The notes under the pieces: model-generated
Database searches by the model: none
The model's input: only the letters and a program-made list of their open reading frames with translations
What the model was told of the DNA's origin: nothing
Shown here: positions 46,879-58,818 of the stretch, piece after piece
Layout: every line of letters begins with the position of its first letter
How positions within the stretch are numbered: the first letter of the stretch is position 1
NCBI GenBank assembly: GCA_963995505.1
Contig: OZ023190.1
Span: 2,108,001-2,172,000, forward strand
Origin: Hypericum androsaemum
Lineage: Eukaryota > Streptophyta > Magnoliopsida > Malpighiales > Hypericaceae
Reading direction: 5' to 3'
Length of the DNA: 64,000 nt
Position numbers and translations under genes: made by a program

Positions 46879-49800
46879 TGTAATACCATACTTCGTTAAT
46901 CATATATTTTTGACTTAAGTAAAGTATATTTAGTCATATTGAGCTATTGAATTAGTATTTGGAATTACATTGCTATGTAAAAAGAGTGCCAAAGATAGAT
47001 GGAATGAATGCATCTTGGTATATCGGACTACCTCGGGGGTTTCGAATATGTGTGAGAAGTTGATCACAAGTTATTTATCCGGGATCCAAATAAAATGACT
47101 CAAAATGGTGTGGAAAGGTAAGAAATAGATTTATAAGCTTTGGAAGACATGAATCTATCATGCTAGCAATTTGGACCAAGTCTAGCAAGTGGTTAAACAA
47201 CACACTTGCATTGTTAATTTTTAAAGTACTTCAGTTGGACTTCTCGGTCTTTAATTCAACAAAGATTTATGTTTTTACATCTTTATGAAGTATGTATAGA
47301 CATAATTTGGTATTATAAGGATTTTAGATCAAGCTCAACAAAGCCTACTCAATTAATTCACAAGTGTTATGAAGATAGTTGGGTAAATTTGGACAGTAGT
47401 AGCACTACTTAATAATTTGGGCACAACTTTTCAATTTTGTCCCAAATGGTACAAATAAATATGATTTAAAAACTAGACACATAGGGCTACAATTTATCTG
47501 TTGACCAAATTTTATAAAAAGCAACAAAAGTTGGTCTAAAATGAGATTAAAATTTCTAAATTATGATTGGACCACATGGAATATTGAACCAATCACAAGT
47601 TAACAATTGCCAAACATCTAATGAGACACAAGGAGAAAATATCTAAGGCTTCTTATCCCTTCTAAAGACCTTTTAAGCCTGGAAAGTGCACAGAAAAAGA
47701 AATAAAACAAAAGGAAAAGAGTTAGAAACCAAAATTGAAGAAAGAGAAGATGAAAGAGAAAGAAGTGTGTGAAGAAAGATTGGCTTGGTAAGTCAGTTTT
47801 CTCTTTGATTTAGACTTTGGAGTCTTCTTGAAAGTTATAGAAGACTCACTGATCTTTCTAACCATATATTATTTGTCATATTTAGATCAAAGAATCAATG
47901 TAAAATTAATTCTGAACTATAGACTAACTGCTAGAGTATACAAATGAGCTGGTGGAAGAATAAGTGCTCGGTGAGTATATTTCGGATTAGAATTGGAATT
48001 TCTATCAAACATTAAAGTTGTAGAGGACTCCAAGATATTTCCAAAAATATATTATTTGTTCTATTTTGATCAAGGATTTGTCATGAAATTAGTTTTGAAC
48101 AATAGATGATCTACCAGAGATATAACTGAGCTAGTGGAAGAAGAGTTGCATGGTAAGTCTACTTGGACTCCGAATTAGACCTTGGTGTCTTGATACAGAT
48201 TGTAAAGGCTTAAAGAAATTTCTAAGAATATATCATATGCCCTATTTGGATAAGAAAATCATTCTCAAAGCTCGGTCGAAAGTCAGACTGAATGGCTGGG
48301 TTTGGAATTGAGTTGATTGAAGAAGATGTGATCGATAAGCATATTTCGGCTTGGAAATAGAATTTTCATGAAACATAAAAGTTTTAAAGTACTCAAATAT
48401 ATTTCTAAAGCTATATTATTGTCCAATTTTGACAAAAGAATCAACCCAAAATCGTTGTTTCAAAACGGACTGACTGCTGAGTTTCAGAAATAAGACAGTG
48501 CATGAATAACAAATTGGTAAGTGGTTCTTTGGACTTTTAAGTTTATTTATGGACTTGGTATGATCATGAAAGAACAGAGGAGTAGTGTATTGATGAATAT
48601 GTGGACTTAGTTTTGTGTGATATTGAGTTATATGGGTTGTTTGTCGAAGAAGAAGTGATTAGGATTGCCTTGTGCTCGGTATTTAACTTGGTTGGCAAAA
48701 CAGTGTTGTACAGATTATATACATGTGAATAACTTAAGTATGGACCAATGAGTGAAAGAAATTGAGTTACTTTGATAGTTTTGAGCCATTTCAGATGTTG
48801 ATTCTCGTTTGTGCCATAGTTGGTTATTTTCAATTATTGGAAGTAATTGCTTGGAGAAGTGAGGAAATGACCTCATTTTGTATATTGGGATTGCTACCTC
48901 AAGGTTCTTTATGAAGGAAATAATCTTAGAAAGATGGTTAAACGAAGGTCCAAAGTGAAAGCAGGATTGCATGGAGGAGTAAGCAGTCGTCGAATGGTCG
49001 TCATTAGGGTAAGCATATAGATCATGACAACTTTGGTTTGTTTGGTGCATATGCATATTTCAGACCTTGATTATGTGCGTCTCATGCATACGAGTTATCT
49101 TTGAAGTAGTTATATGATTAGTTTTTATCTATACGAAATTTGATGATGTTTGTGATTTGTTGGTCTATTTGGGGCTGTTTTACCCAATTCGTGATATGAG
49201 GATATTTTGGTATGAATTTGGTTATGTGGCCAATATGTTTTGGTTAATGTATATTATGTGTGTTTGAAATATTTGGTATGTCATTTGTGAGATGGCGGAT
49301 GATGAGGTCTATCCGTGACCAACCGGAGATGTTGGTATATGTGCACATATACTGAGGATACAAGGATTTTGATATGATATGTTTGGCTGGCGGGTTGGTT
49401 TCTGATAGCACCTTTAAGATATGGTATCCTCATGTCGATGTGGGAGTGACACTATCTAGACCTATCTGAAGTTCATCCGATTTGTGTTATATGTTTGTGA
49501 AGGTCTATCTGAAATCTGGTTATGTTTGATATGTGCTTACTTTGATGACCTTATTTACGAGATGGTCTTTGTTGTCTTAGCTTTTTTATGTTTGTATTGG
49601 TTGGGTTTGATGTGGGACATAGTTAAGTTCTGTCTCTCCCACATGTATCTGACATAACTGATATGTTATGTTCTATGTGCTTACGAAGTATTCCAAAACA
49701 CTCACCCCCCCTCTCTCCAATTTTGCAGGTTTTTTGTCTAGCAGCTCCGTAGCCACCGTGTTCAATTTGATCCTGGGATAAATGTAAAGAATAATTGTAT

Positions 49801-49915
49801 TTGAATGAGACTTTGTAAAGTCAAAATATATTTTGAGGCTGGCTAGACTCATTTTGGTTTTGTGAATAGGTTAGAGTCTAGTGCCAGTTATCGACCCCGA
49901 ATTTGGGTCGTGACA
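46879..49915. mobile_element. 3,037-bp solo-LTR-like insertion within the LINE
   Basis: The insertion splits the LINE reverse transcriptase between SWGF and LRKT. The target word ggatt is duplicated at 46874-46878 and 49916-49920. The inserted DNA starts TGTAATACC and ends GGGTCGTGACA, the TG...CA ends of an LTR. It has no gag or pol frame, no second internal LTR copy, and no primer-binding site or polypurine tract. It therefore fits a large solo LTR, probably of a Ty3/gypsy element judging by its length and ends. The alternative is a large non-autonomous element lacking coding capacity. Confidence 0.8.
47830..48535. repeat. Four diverged tandem repeats of about 170-180 bp inside the solo LTR
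   Basis: Four successive units share the order 'agt.tatagaggactc', 'tttctaa.aatatatta', 'tttgatcaa', 'gactaactgctgag' and 'gaagaa.aagt...ggtaagt'. They start near 47830, 48012, 48190 and 48368. Divergence is substantial. Confidence 0.7.
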
Positions 49916-52464
49916 GGATTCTTGCGCAAGACTCTTAGTATGGCGGGGTTACCATGTAGTTTTGTGGAGTGGATTATGGCATGTATTTCTTCTGCCTCTA
50001 TGTGCATCCTATGGAATGGTGGGAAATCTGATAGCTTTGTGCCATCCCGAGGCATCCGACAGGGAGACCCTCTTTCACCCTACTTATTTGTTCTATGTAT
50101 GGAAAGGTTATCTCATGCTATAGACCAGCTGATGAGGGAGGGGTGCTGGGCACTGTTGAAAGTTACGTGTTGAAGCCCTCCCCTCTCTCACTTGATGTTT
50201 GCTGACGACATTATTCTTATGAACAGGGCAACGGTAGATCAAGCTATTCTTGTGTGAGAGCTCCTGGATGATTTCTGCTCGAGTTCGAGGCACAAAGTTA
50301 GTCTTCCGAAGTCTAAGGTCTTGATGTCTGCCAATGTAGATACTGAACTGGCTAGCCAACTAAGTTTTATTTTGGGGATCCCCCTGACCTCAGACTTAGG
50401 AAAGTATCTGGGTGTCCCAACTATGCTGTCTAGAAGAAAATGAGATTCCTACCAGTTTATTATTGAGCGGATGCGAGCTAGAATGGCTGGTTGGAAGGCA
50501 GAACACTCAGTCTAGCTGGCCAAATTAACCTTACCTGTTCGGTACTATCAGCTATCCCCTCCCATGTTATGCAGACTGATATCTTCCCGATGTCTGTTTG
50601 TACAGAGATGGACAAGTGCATACGAGAGTTTATTTGGGACATTCATGAGGAGACCCGACGAACTCACCTAGTTGGCTGGCCTACTATATGCCTTCCGAAG
50701 GCAGCATGTGGGCTTGGTATCTGGCCTATGCAAACAGCTAATTTAGCAGCCTTTGCTAAGCTTACGTGGTAGCTTCTGCAATCTCAGGAAGCTCTCTGGG
50801 CTCAGATTATATTGAGTAAGTATGGCAGTGGGCGTACATATTTAGATATGCTTGTTCCCAGGTCTGACAGCTCTTCGACTTAGCAAGCGATAGTCAAGTC
50901 CCGACCGAATTTGTCCTCAGGTTTGTGCTAGAATGTAGGGAACAGATTGGGAACCTCTTTTTGGCATGATCCCTGGTTATTGTGTTCGCCTCTTCGTAAC
51001 CACCTTGCAGGTGCTCTACCACCGGATGAGGAAGTTAAGTGTGTTGCTGATTACTGGCGACCAACTGAGGGATGGGATTTGGCACACTTGGCGGAATTCA
51101 TGCAGGCACCGCAACTGGCAGTGTTAGTGGCAGTCGATTTATCAATGGCACCATCGATGATGGACACTTTATCATAGGGGCTGATTTCTGATGGCAAATT
51201 CTCTACCAAATCAATGTATAAGGCGCTTCGAAGGGAGCTTGATCTTGGAAATAGGGAGATATCTTGGCCTATTGTCTGGTCTTTACCGGTCCCTAAACGG
51301 ATACGTGTGTTTACTTGGTTATTTTTTCATGGCAGGTTGATGACCAATGCGGAGCAGTTCAGAAGGCACCAGACAAGCTAGAGTACTTGCCCGAGGTGCT
51401 TGTGTGGGGACGAGTCACTGATATACCTTTTTCGTGATTGCAGGTATTCGCAGAAGGTGTGGGATGCGCTCCTACCTGGTGCGCGACTTGGATTATTTTC
51501 CGAGATAGACTACCAAGGTTGGATCCAGACGAATATTACAGTTGCAGGTCAGAATATCAAGGGCCCTTCCTGTGCGACTGTTTTTATAACTGCGTGCTGG
51601 TGGCTATGAAAGTGGCGGAATGACGTTGTTTTCCATAATGGGCCAACTACGGGTCCACCCCCTTCTCTTATATCTCTACAGGCACAGGAGTTTGCCCGTG
51701 TTATGACTAACCGGAATACTCCAAACCCTTCTATGCACGAGGTACTTGTATTGTGGATACACCCACCGCCTGGATTTGTGAAGCTTAATACTGATGGAGC
51801 CTCACTTGGTAATCCTGGTATTTCTGGTGCTAGAGGAGTTATCAGAGATGCAGCAGGTTATTGGCTCTGGGGCTTTGTCAAAGGTATCGGATGCTGCACT
51901 TCCCTAGTTGCGGAGCTTTGGGCTCTGGTATTGGGACTTGAGCTAGTATGGGAGCGAAGTTTTCGACAGGTAGTAGTGGAGGTCGACTCCTTCCTAGCTC
52001 TTCTCTGTGTCGGCCGCGAGGTGGGACGGGGTCACCTGCAGGCCAATCTGATCAGCCGTGCACGAGGTTTGCTTGATCGGAACTGGACGACACAAATACA
52101 GTATTCGTTCAGAGAGGAGAATCGGGTGGCGGATTCCCTCTCAAAGCATGCACTGTCTATAGACTTTGACTATGTTATATCTGATGCTTCTTTCAGTTTT
52201 TGCACTGATGTTTATGTAGATGATTTGAAGGAGATTAGCCTTCCACGTTATACTCCAATTGATGCGTCAGCATGCAGTTAATAAAAATTAGTGGGCATCT
52301 TAGCCCCTCGATTTCTACCAAAAAAAACTAAATTATTCAGGTATGATCACTGATCTATATTAAGTTACTCATATATGGTCACTCCGACAACTTTTTAGCC
52401 GAAATTCTTGCCGGATGAAAAAATAATAATGGGTGCCACCATTTTAGCGGGACAATACAATGTT

Positions 52465-52665
52465 TTGGCGCCCAACGACCCTCGTCCTCTTGACATTCTT
52501 CTTCCTCACTCTCCTCGTCTGCCTCCTCCTTTACTAGTCTCTCCGACGAGTACAAGCAGGACAACTGTAACTGGTCGTCGGCGGTGGCCCTCATGAACGT
52601 AAAGCCCAGGGATCCCACATTCCACGTGGTCTATATCCAGCTCACCTCTTTCCAGGTCAACTAAA
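52465..52665 (+). pseudogene. LEA-2 / NDR1-HIN1-like gene fragment, frameshifted
   Basis: One frame gives a hydrophobic stretch, LTFFFLTLLVCLLLY, that resembles the single membrane segment of NHL/LEA-2 proteins. After a frame change the sequence reads KPRDPTFHVVYIQLTSFQVN, the motif that follows the membrane segment in that family. The fragment is about 200 bp, GC-rich relative to its flanks, and out of frame with itself. It may be a captured exon piece or a decayed gene copy. Confidence 0.5.
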
Positions 52666-52969
52666 GTGAACTTTTTTCTTTAAAAAAATCATGTTATTGC
52701 TAAGCATCTCTCGAATTAGTCCAACAATTTTTTTAGTTTATACAAACTGGCGGATCGAATAATATAAATTTAAACTAACAATATCATAAATAATGTCATG
52801 ATATATTTTTATCAACCATATAATTAAAATTTTAAAACAGCTCTCATCGCTAATCTGAATAACTATTAATATAAGTTCGAGTCGAGAGATTTTTGAAAAA
52901 TGACAAAACTTTTCCGACAAATATTTAACACTCTTGTATGACAAAAAAAATTCATAAAGAGGGCTTGCT

Positions 52970-53770
52970 ATTATTGCCGGGGATATGATTTATATTATCA
53001 TGACTCGAAAACAGAAGTGACAAATGCCCGAGAAGTAAATACCTCGTAAGACATCAGATTTATTAAAAGGGAAAAACCAAACATCCGAAGTAATAATCAT
53101 AAATTAAATGCGGAGAACAAACTCCAGTTTAAATATTCTCGAAGTGAAAAACTATGATCCTACAATTTATTGAAAAACTATGGAGATGCATGCATTATTC
53201 TCTACGACTCCTATTCTCGATTCGAAGTTTTACGATCTGAAAATACATACAGAGATACTTGTAGTGAGTCGTAAACTCAGTAAGAGGATCATAGCAAAAT
53301 GAAGTATCACATAAATTCACAACAGCACATAAATTAACTCGAAATAGCCAGACATAAACAATAACAATAGGGAGCTTCGGAGTCCACATAAATCATGTCG
53401 GATCCTCGTGGGGCACAAATAAATACCCCCGTTGCCGCATGGTGGGTCCAATAGACAGAAGGGTATCCCCTCCACGAGTTCAGATAGTCCACATACTCCC
53501 CGTCCATTCGATCACACATACCTCGGGTCACCCGGTAGCCCCTTAAGCGATATATACAAACCACGGGGCCCAATAGGTATGGGACAATCCCGCATATCAA
53601 AACAGAATACAAAATTATTTACAGAAATCACACGGAAGAGTCATGAAAGCCGAAATCAACATATCATCACATCACTTCCGAATCCAGCACATAAACACGC
53701 AAATAAACTCGGACAGAATCCACTTACCTTATTTAATCCCTAGTCAAATTGGTTTCTCAATTCTTACATA
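52970..53770. mobile_element. Probable degenerate LTR fragment
   Basis: The GC-richer block about 53395-53600 ('ggatcctcgtggggcac', 'accacggggcccaatagg') has the word style of plant gypsy LTRs. It lacks defined ends, TSD or coding sequence, so the call is tentative and the bounds approximate. Confidence 0.3.
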
Positions 53771-54299
53771 TATCCAGGCTAAAAAAATTCATGGTATCTC
53801 AAAAAATAATTATGGTCATTAAACTTTTGTTTTTGGTTAGGATGGTCACTTACATTTTGATACGTCCCATATGAAAATCGCGGACTTTTAAAATAAACCT
53901 AAAAAAGTCTAATAATTTGACCGATAAGACATGCAAACATTAAAAAAATTCATAATTTAAAAAATAAGAAAAAATGTGTAAACAATTGTTAAAAAGTTTC
54001 AGATAACTAGCCACTGATGCGTTAAACGAGAAAAGTTGCGCCATATTTTTTATTCGTCTTGAACCACGCGGTAATGGTAATTGATTAAAAAAAAGTTTGC
54101 CTAATCAAATTTAAGATTCCAAATGGCAATCGACATGAGAAATGGAAATGTATTCGAACTCGAGTTTTGTTTAATTTGTGATTCTAACTGACTCGAATTC
54201 ACAGAAATTGGTCGAACAGGTATTCGAATAATTGAGACAAAAACTGTGGCATTGTTCATTATCAGATGACAGACCCTTTTGGCAGTTTCGGTCCAGAGT

Positions 54300-57085
54300 T
54301 CACTCTTCTTTTACTTGGTTCTTCAAGTCTGTGTAGTACTGATCTATCCAATGCTTGATGATCTCTACTTCCTGCCTCCTCTGCTCTACTAACCAATCCG
54401 GATCCTCCTCCGTCGCGGACCGGAAATCGAGATGGTGAGCTCCTTCAAGAACACAACCAGAACATACAAGTATGTAGCATCAGAAAAGGCAGGCTAAGGA
54501 AGACGCAGAAATTCAAACTAAACAAGTTGGTTTATGCATACCCTTTTCTGTTACCAGTGCGAATATGCTGGAGGATATGTTCTTCAGCACACTGAAAAAC
54601 GTCGAAGAGACGGCCGGTCAGATCATCTACTGATGCTCGAACTCTTGAATGCAGCGTGTTAAATACTTGAATAATCGAGGAGTATGCAACTAACCTTCCT
54701 CTACTCCAGGGATCTTGCATCCCATTTGAGAATATGATATTACCACCGGATCTCTTTAGTACTTGTTCAATTCTCTGGGAAAGAAGAGAGAAAACCAGCT
54801 TCAGAAAATTTATTCACACTGCTGGTGTACTTCTATGCAGCGAGCAACATTGTACCTGTCCACCAAATTCTGTAGTTATCCAGTGCGGCCGAGGTGTAAC
54901 TCCGTACGTTCTCTTGCATCCCTCGGAGACATCTTTGTAATTGAAGGTAGAGGGCGGAAACATGCTCTCCTTCGAGCACGTCATTGGCATGACCATCTCC
55001 GTACATGCCTGTATTGAAGGCGGTTCAAGCATTTCAAAGTATGTTAATGTAACGAATAATCAGAGTCTAAGAATGTTCACCTGCCAGTTCCAACCATCAA
55101 GACCATGAGCATCCACTTGGTGCTCAAACTGAAAGCATCTTTGGTTGCCAGTGTAGTTATAGTACAGGCTTGCTGCTGCAAAAGCCTTGCTTAGCTTCGA
55201 AGTCCCGTGTGGAAGCGCATCGATAATTTTGCACATCTGCATTGGCAAATCAGTCAAAATAAACCAGTAACATAAAGCTGTCGGATATTGTGCAGACATG
55301 AATACAGAGCAGTGTATCGGCATCATGTGGATCTATCTACCTGTTGCACAGGGTAGGCAGGGAGAGGCTTCATAAAATTCGCTGTGGTTGGATAATTCAC
55401 CATGGCTGTGTAAACAAATGCTGCCCATAGCCAATTCCATGCCGGGTCAATCGAGTGAATGTTGCTGAACATCACAGTAAAAGAAGCATCCTTCAAATCT
55501 CAAGCGTGTAAATCTGAAGCATCTACATTTAAATGTACCAAAATGATTAGTCGAGTTATCGCCTCTTTGATCATTACCTACAGGCCCTGAAAGATTTGCT
55601 TAGTTCAACTAAACCTTCCTTCTGGGTTGACATTGCCTCAAGTTCATCCCAGCTCCCTTTTATCACTTCATAGCAATTCAAGCTCGCCTCCTGCACGCGC
55701 AGAATATCACCAAGACGAGTTAATCAAGACGAAAAAAACTTGATCAACATGCACTGCAAGACTTAGAAGAGAAACCTTGTAGTCTTGGGAAACAGCATCA
55801 TAGAAGCTGGACCATGGAGTAATATCATCAAACTGCAGAATTGGGGCAGAGGATGCTAATGCTCCCATCGCAATGTGCGGATATTTAAGCCTAAACCATG
55901 CTGCCAACACTGAGACATACACAACTAACACATAAGAGCTTAAAACACCATTTAGATCAAAAAACATTCTTTTATAATCAGAGGGCTTAATTACTTCCTC
56001 CATATGAGCCACCAAAGACCACCACGGGGGACGAATCGGAGGAGAGGTTCTGCTTCAAGCTCCTAATCAGAACTGCATAGTCAGCCAATGCTTGTTGAGA
56101 AGTCAAGTATCCCAATGTCTCAGCTGACTTGTTTGATTCCTTCCCAAATGGCATGGACTCCCCATAGAACCTATGCTGCAAAAAGACCATTTCAAGGGAA
56201 AGAAAAAGAATTCCCATCAGAAAAAATGTCAATGACCCTTTTCATTGCTCCACTTGTGACATCTAAATTGCAAGTTTAGTATCAGTTATAAGCCAAAAGA
56301 TTGACACTTTGACCATGTATGTCTCATAGACTCAATAAGCAACTCCATACTACTTTCTAGCTAATACAAGAGAAAAGATTGGCTCTTTCATCTCAAAGAA
56401 GGGCTACAAACTCTAAAGCACGTTGTCTCATAGACCCAATTAGCAATTCCATGTAACTTTCTAGCTAAACACAAAAATGAATGAGATATTAGGTTCAAAT
56501 TTTACGAATGTAAAAGACACCAACAGATGAACCTCCCCTTATATAGGTCTGATAATGCTCGACTATGATACAAATATTAAAAAAAAAAACACAAGACCGA
56601 AGATTGGCACATCCATCTCAAAGAAGGGCAACAAACTCTAAAGCCATTGTCTTTAAAATGTTGTTTCTTTTTTTCCTTACTTCAATGAAGACAAGGAGGG
56701 CCTTGAACTTGGGAGCAATGTCCAGCAAGAATCCAGTGTTGGAGGCAAACCACTCAATGTCACCTTCATTCCCAGTGTAGACAAAGATGGGCCCTCCCTT
56801 GTCCCAGTACTGGCTGTTGATTAAGTACTTCTGGTAGAAAATCTTTGAGCTCTTTGGGAGGAAACTGAAGTGGTCTAGCACCTGAGGGAAGTACTTGGCC
56901 TTGTAATTGAGGAGGGTTGGTGCCCTTTTCTGGGTTAGTGTTTGGTGGTAGAAGTTTCTGCCATTAATGGTGGTACCAACAAGACCAGTTGGTGTGGGGA
57001 AAAAAGGTGGCAATGCACTTGTTGTTGCTGATATGGTTGCTAAAATGGCTACTGTTAGCAGCAGATAACATGAACCAGAGCCCAT
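54300..57085 (-). CDS. Lysosomal Pro-X carboxypeptidase-like serine peptidase (family S28)
   Basis: Ten minus-strand exons: 57085-56681, 56175-55995, 55909-55776, 55690-55578, about 55499-55341, 55236-55081, 55008-54856, 54774-54695, 54591-54542 and 54442-54300. The start MGSGSCYLLLTVAILATISA is a signal peptide. The S28 fold shows YTGNEGDIEWF, EHRFYGESMPFG, nucleophile Ser192 in GGSYGG, DGWNWQACTEMVMPM, WITTEFGG, catalytic Asp in NGMQDPWS and catalytic His in KGAHHLDF. Length (about 524 aa) and layout match plant homologues such as Arabidopsis At2g24280. Such enzymes cleave residues after proline in vacuole or cell wall; substrates here are unknown. All junctions but one are GT-AG and in phase. 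The exon 4/5 join is one nucleotide off with canonical sites: it needs an acceptor ending TG, or the copy carries a 1-nt frameshift. Whether the full protein is made is therefore uncertain. Confidence 0.85.
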
Positions 57086-57323
57086 TTCTCTCTCAAATTT
57101 TCTTTTTTTTTTAGGAAATCTCTCAAATTTTCTGGGCTACTTCAAGAGCTGCTTAGTTTTTTTGATGTTATAGTAGTGAAGTTGCTTTTGCCTGCATAGA
57201 AATTTGTTTGAATTAAGCTAAAATATATTATTGAAAAAAATGCTTTCTAAATATGATCAAAATTCAAAAGTAATAAGTGACTATAGTTCACAAATTTTTT
57301 TATTCAAAATCTTATGAATGTAA
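57086..57323. other. Upstream region of the peptidase gene
   Basis: Short AT-rich stretch holding the probable promoter of the minus-strand peptidase. It is bounded by the next transposon. Confidence 0.45.
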
Positions 57324-57332
57324 AATATATTT

Positions 57333-58361
57333 GAGCAAATTGTCTTCAGGTCCCTGGTATTTGCTTAAATTATTATTTTAGTCCCTTGCTGTTTCAAAAC
57401 GAAACTTTAATCCTCCTAGTTTATTTTTATTGTATTCTAAGGTCCCTCGATGATATCAGCGGTCAACTTATTATTTTTATGACGATTATACCCTTTCAAA
57501 AAATTAAAAAAATTAGTGTTCATCTTCTTCCCTCACCTTCTCTCTTCTTCTTCCATGGAATCAAAATCAAAATTGAAATTGACGAAAACTAAACAGAAAC
57601 AAGAATTGCAATTACATAGCTTGCAATTGAATCTGAGAGCTCCAATTTCTCAATCAAGAAAACCCTAAAAATGACCGAGGAGGAGTTCGAGGGGGACGAG
57701 GGGGGCTCCCTCATCCTGGACGCGTTCGCCTGCGACCACTTCCGAATGTATGAGTTCAAGGTGAGGCGGTGCGCGCGGGAGCGGTCCCATGACTGGACTG
57801 AGTGCCCGGACTTTCGCAAGGGCGTCGGGTACAAGAAGGGCGACGCCTGCGAGTACGCCCACGGGGTGTTCGAGTGTTGGCTCCACTCGACCCGGTACCG
57901 GACCCAGCCATGCAAGGACGGGCCGGGTTGCCATCGCTGGGTCTGTAATTTTGGTGCTGTAATTTTGGATTTGCTCTATGGTTGATTTATGGGATTCAAA
58001 TAGAGGATGGGGAAGATGAGAGGGGACGAGATCTTGAATTTTTTGGGTTGATTGAAAAAATTTCTATCGTCGGAGAAGACGATTGGAGTTGTCTGGATCG
58101 CCGGAGAAGATGACCGGAGATGTCGCTCTCGCCGGAGAAGGTGATTAGAGGAGAGAGATTATATTTGGTTTTTTTTTATTTAAATGTAAGGGTATAATAG
58201 TCATTTCTTTGATTAAAAAATAAAAACTCGAATGCTGACATCAGCGAGAGACCTTAGAGTACAATAAAAGCAAACTAGGAGGATTAAAGTTTCGATTTCA
58301 AAACAGCAAGGACTAAAACAGTAATTTAAGCAAATACTAGGGACCTAAGGGCAATTTGCTC
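57333..58361. mobile_element. Pack-MULE-like element carrying a CCCH zinc-finger fragment
   Basis: Inverted repeats of well over 100 bp bound the unit: 57333 onward reads gagcaaattgtcttcaggtc, and the complement of the right end reads gagcaaattgcccttaggtc. Shared blocks continue with 'gtatttgcttaaatta', 'aaactttaatcctcctagttt' and 'tattgta.tctaaggtc'. The flanking 9-mers are aatatattt (57324-57332) and aatatatta (58362-58370), an 8-of-9 TSD. The interior is GC-rich and derives from a host zinc-finger gene. No transposase is present. The TIR family differs from that of the element at 10134. Confidence 0.82.
57671..57985 (+). pseudogene. Captured, internally deleted fragment of a tandem CCCH zinc-finger (TZF) gene
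   Basis: The frame [12 protein letters not shown] to the stop at 57983-57985 contains the plant TZF signature: [20 protein letters not shown] (arginine-rich region), then [23 protein letters not shown] and [18 protein letters not shown]. Family members have about 24 residues between HDWTECP and the CPDFRKG of the first finger; those are missing here. A cysteine of finger one reads as Tyr ([10 protein letters not shown]), and the final His of finger two is lost (VCNFGAV). The fragment was probably captured by the surrounding TIR element and is unlikely to bind RNA like a genuine TZF protein. Its ATG may be accidental. Confidence 0.85.
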
Positions 58362-58370
58362 AATATATTA

Positions 58371-58818
58371 TTTAGAAAACTTCAAATAGAATCGGATGAA
58401 AGTAAAAAGTTTGTTCTCCTGTTGCAATCCAGCAGATAAAATCTTGGCCTTTTGTGACCCACTTTTCTGGAAATTGGCAGTTTACAGAAGCTGTGGTTAG
58501 CTCACAAGATTGCATCGATCCACGTTTTGGATGGTGGGAACTGGGAACCACATTTTTTTCCTGTTCTCTTGTTTCTAATTTAGATTATAGTCTAAATTTA
58601 TATTTTTTTATTTTTAAAAGGGCGTCTATTGGTTGAAATAATAATAGATTTGAATTTATGTAAGAAAGTATTAGTTCAAGACTTGTCATGTGAAAACATC
58701 ATTGATAAACTTATTTTAAAATAGAATCTAATAATATCTAATTTTGAATATGCAGAAATTTAAAAAGTGTATTCCTCTTATTTGAGAATACTCATTTTTA
58801 TAAAGTTTTAGATATAAA
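58371..58818. other. AT-rich spacer, nothing recognised
   Basis: Short interval between the Pack-MULE-like element and the last copia element. No open frame of note. Confidence 0.5.

Larger units (their letters stand above)
45157..52281 (+). pseudogene. LINE ORF2: endonuclease, reverse transcriptase, RNase H (interrupted)
   Basis: The AP-endonuclease begins MSHNKILLWNCRGAGSS and shows EPQ, VYASP, LGVDFNDIN and HGSDHCPLLLD. The reverse transcriptase starts with FQSSFIPGRVMADNIV and KLDLEKAYN, where a CGA-type codon has become TGA. It is interrupted by the LTR at 46879-49915 and resumes with SRGIRQGDPLSPYLFVLCME and the FADD catalytic box (MFADDIILM). The zinc-binding region has CPRCLCGDESLIYLFRDC. 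The RNase H at the end (51703-52281) shows LNTDGASLGNPG, AELWALVLG and EENRVADSLSKHA. Stops occur at about 45709, 46069 and at many later points. Confidence 0.85.
44214..52324 (+). mobile_element. Decayed L1-type LINE, split by a later LTR insertion
   Basis: About 5.1 kb of LINE sequence (excluding the insertion at 46879-49915) encodes the end of ORF1, then ORF2 with endonuclease, reverse transcriptase, zinc-binding region and RNase H. A short A-run ends the element. Candidate 13-bp TSDs, aaactaaattatt, lie at 44201-44213 and 52325-52337. The 5' junction is unclear because 'gtctatggtcattaa' occurs both before (about 44152) and after (about 44217) the left TSD. ORF1 lacks its N-terminal domains, so the copy is probably 5'-truncated. 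Several stops and frameshifts make it inactive. Confidence 0.85.
52338..54299. other. Repeat-rich intergenic region with gene and LTR fragments
   Basis: Contains the LEA-2-like fragment and the LTR remnant listed separately. The interval about 53770-54299 is AT-rich and leads to the 3' end of the minus-strand peptidase gene. No complete gene is seen. Confidence 0.5.

Noticed and set aside
48564..49056. Two minus-strand ORFs of about 90-110 codons
   Set aside because: They lie in the non-coding solo LTR and resemble no protein. Composition reflects AT-rich DNA.
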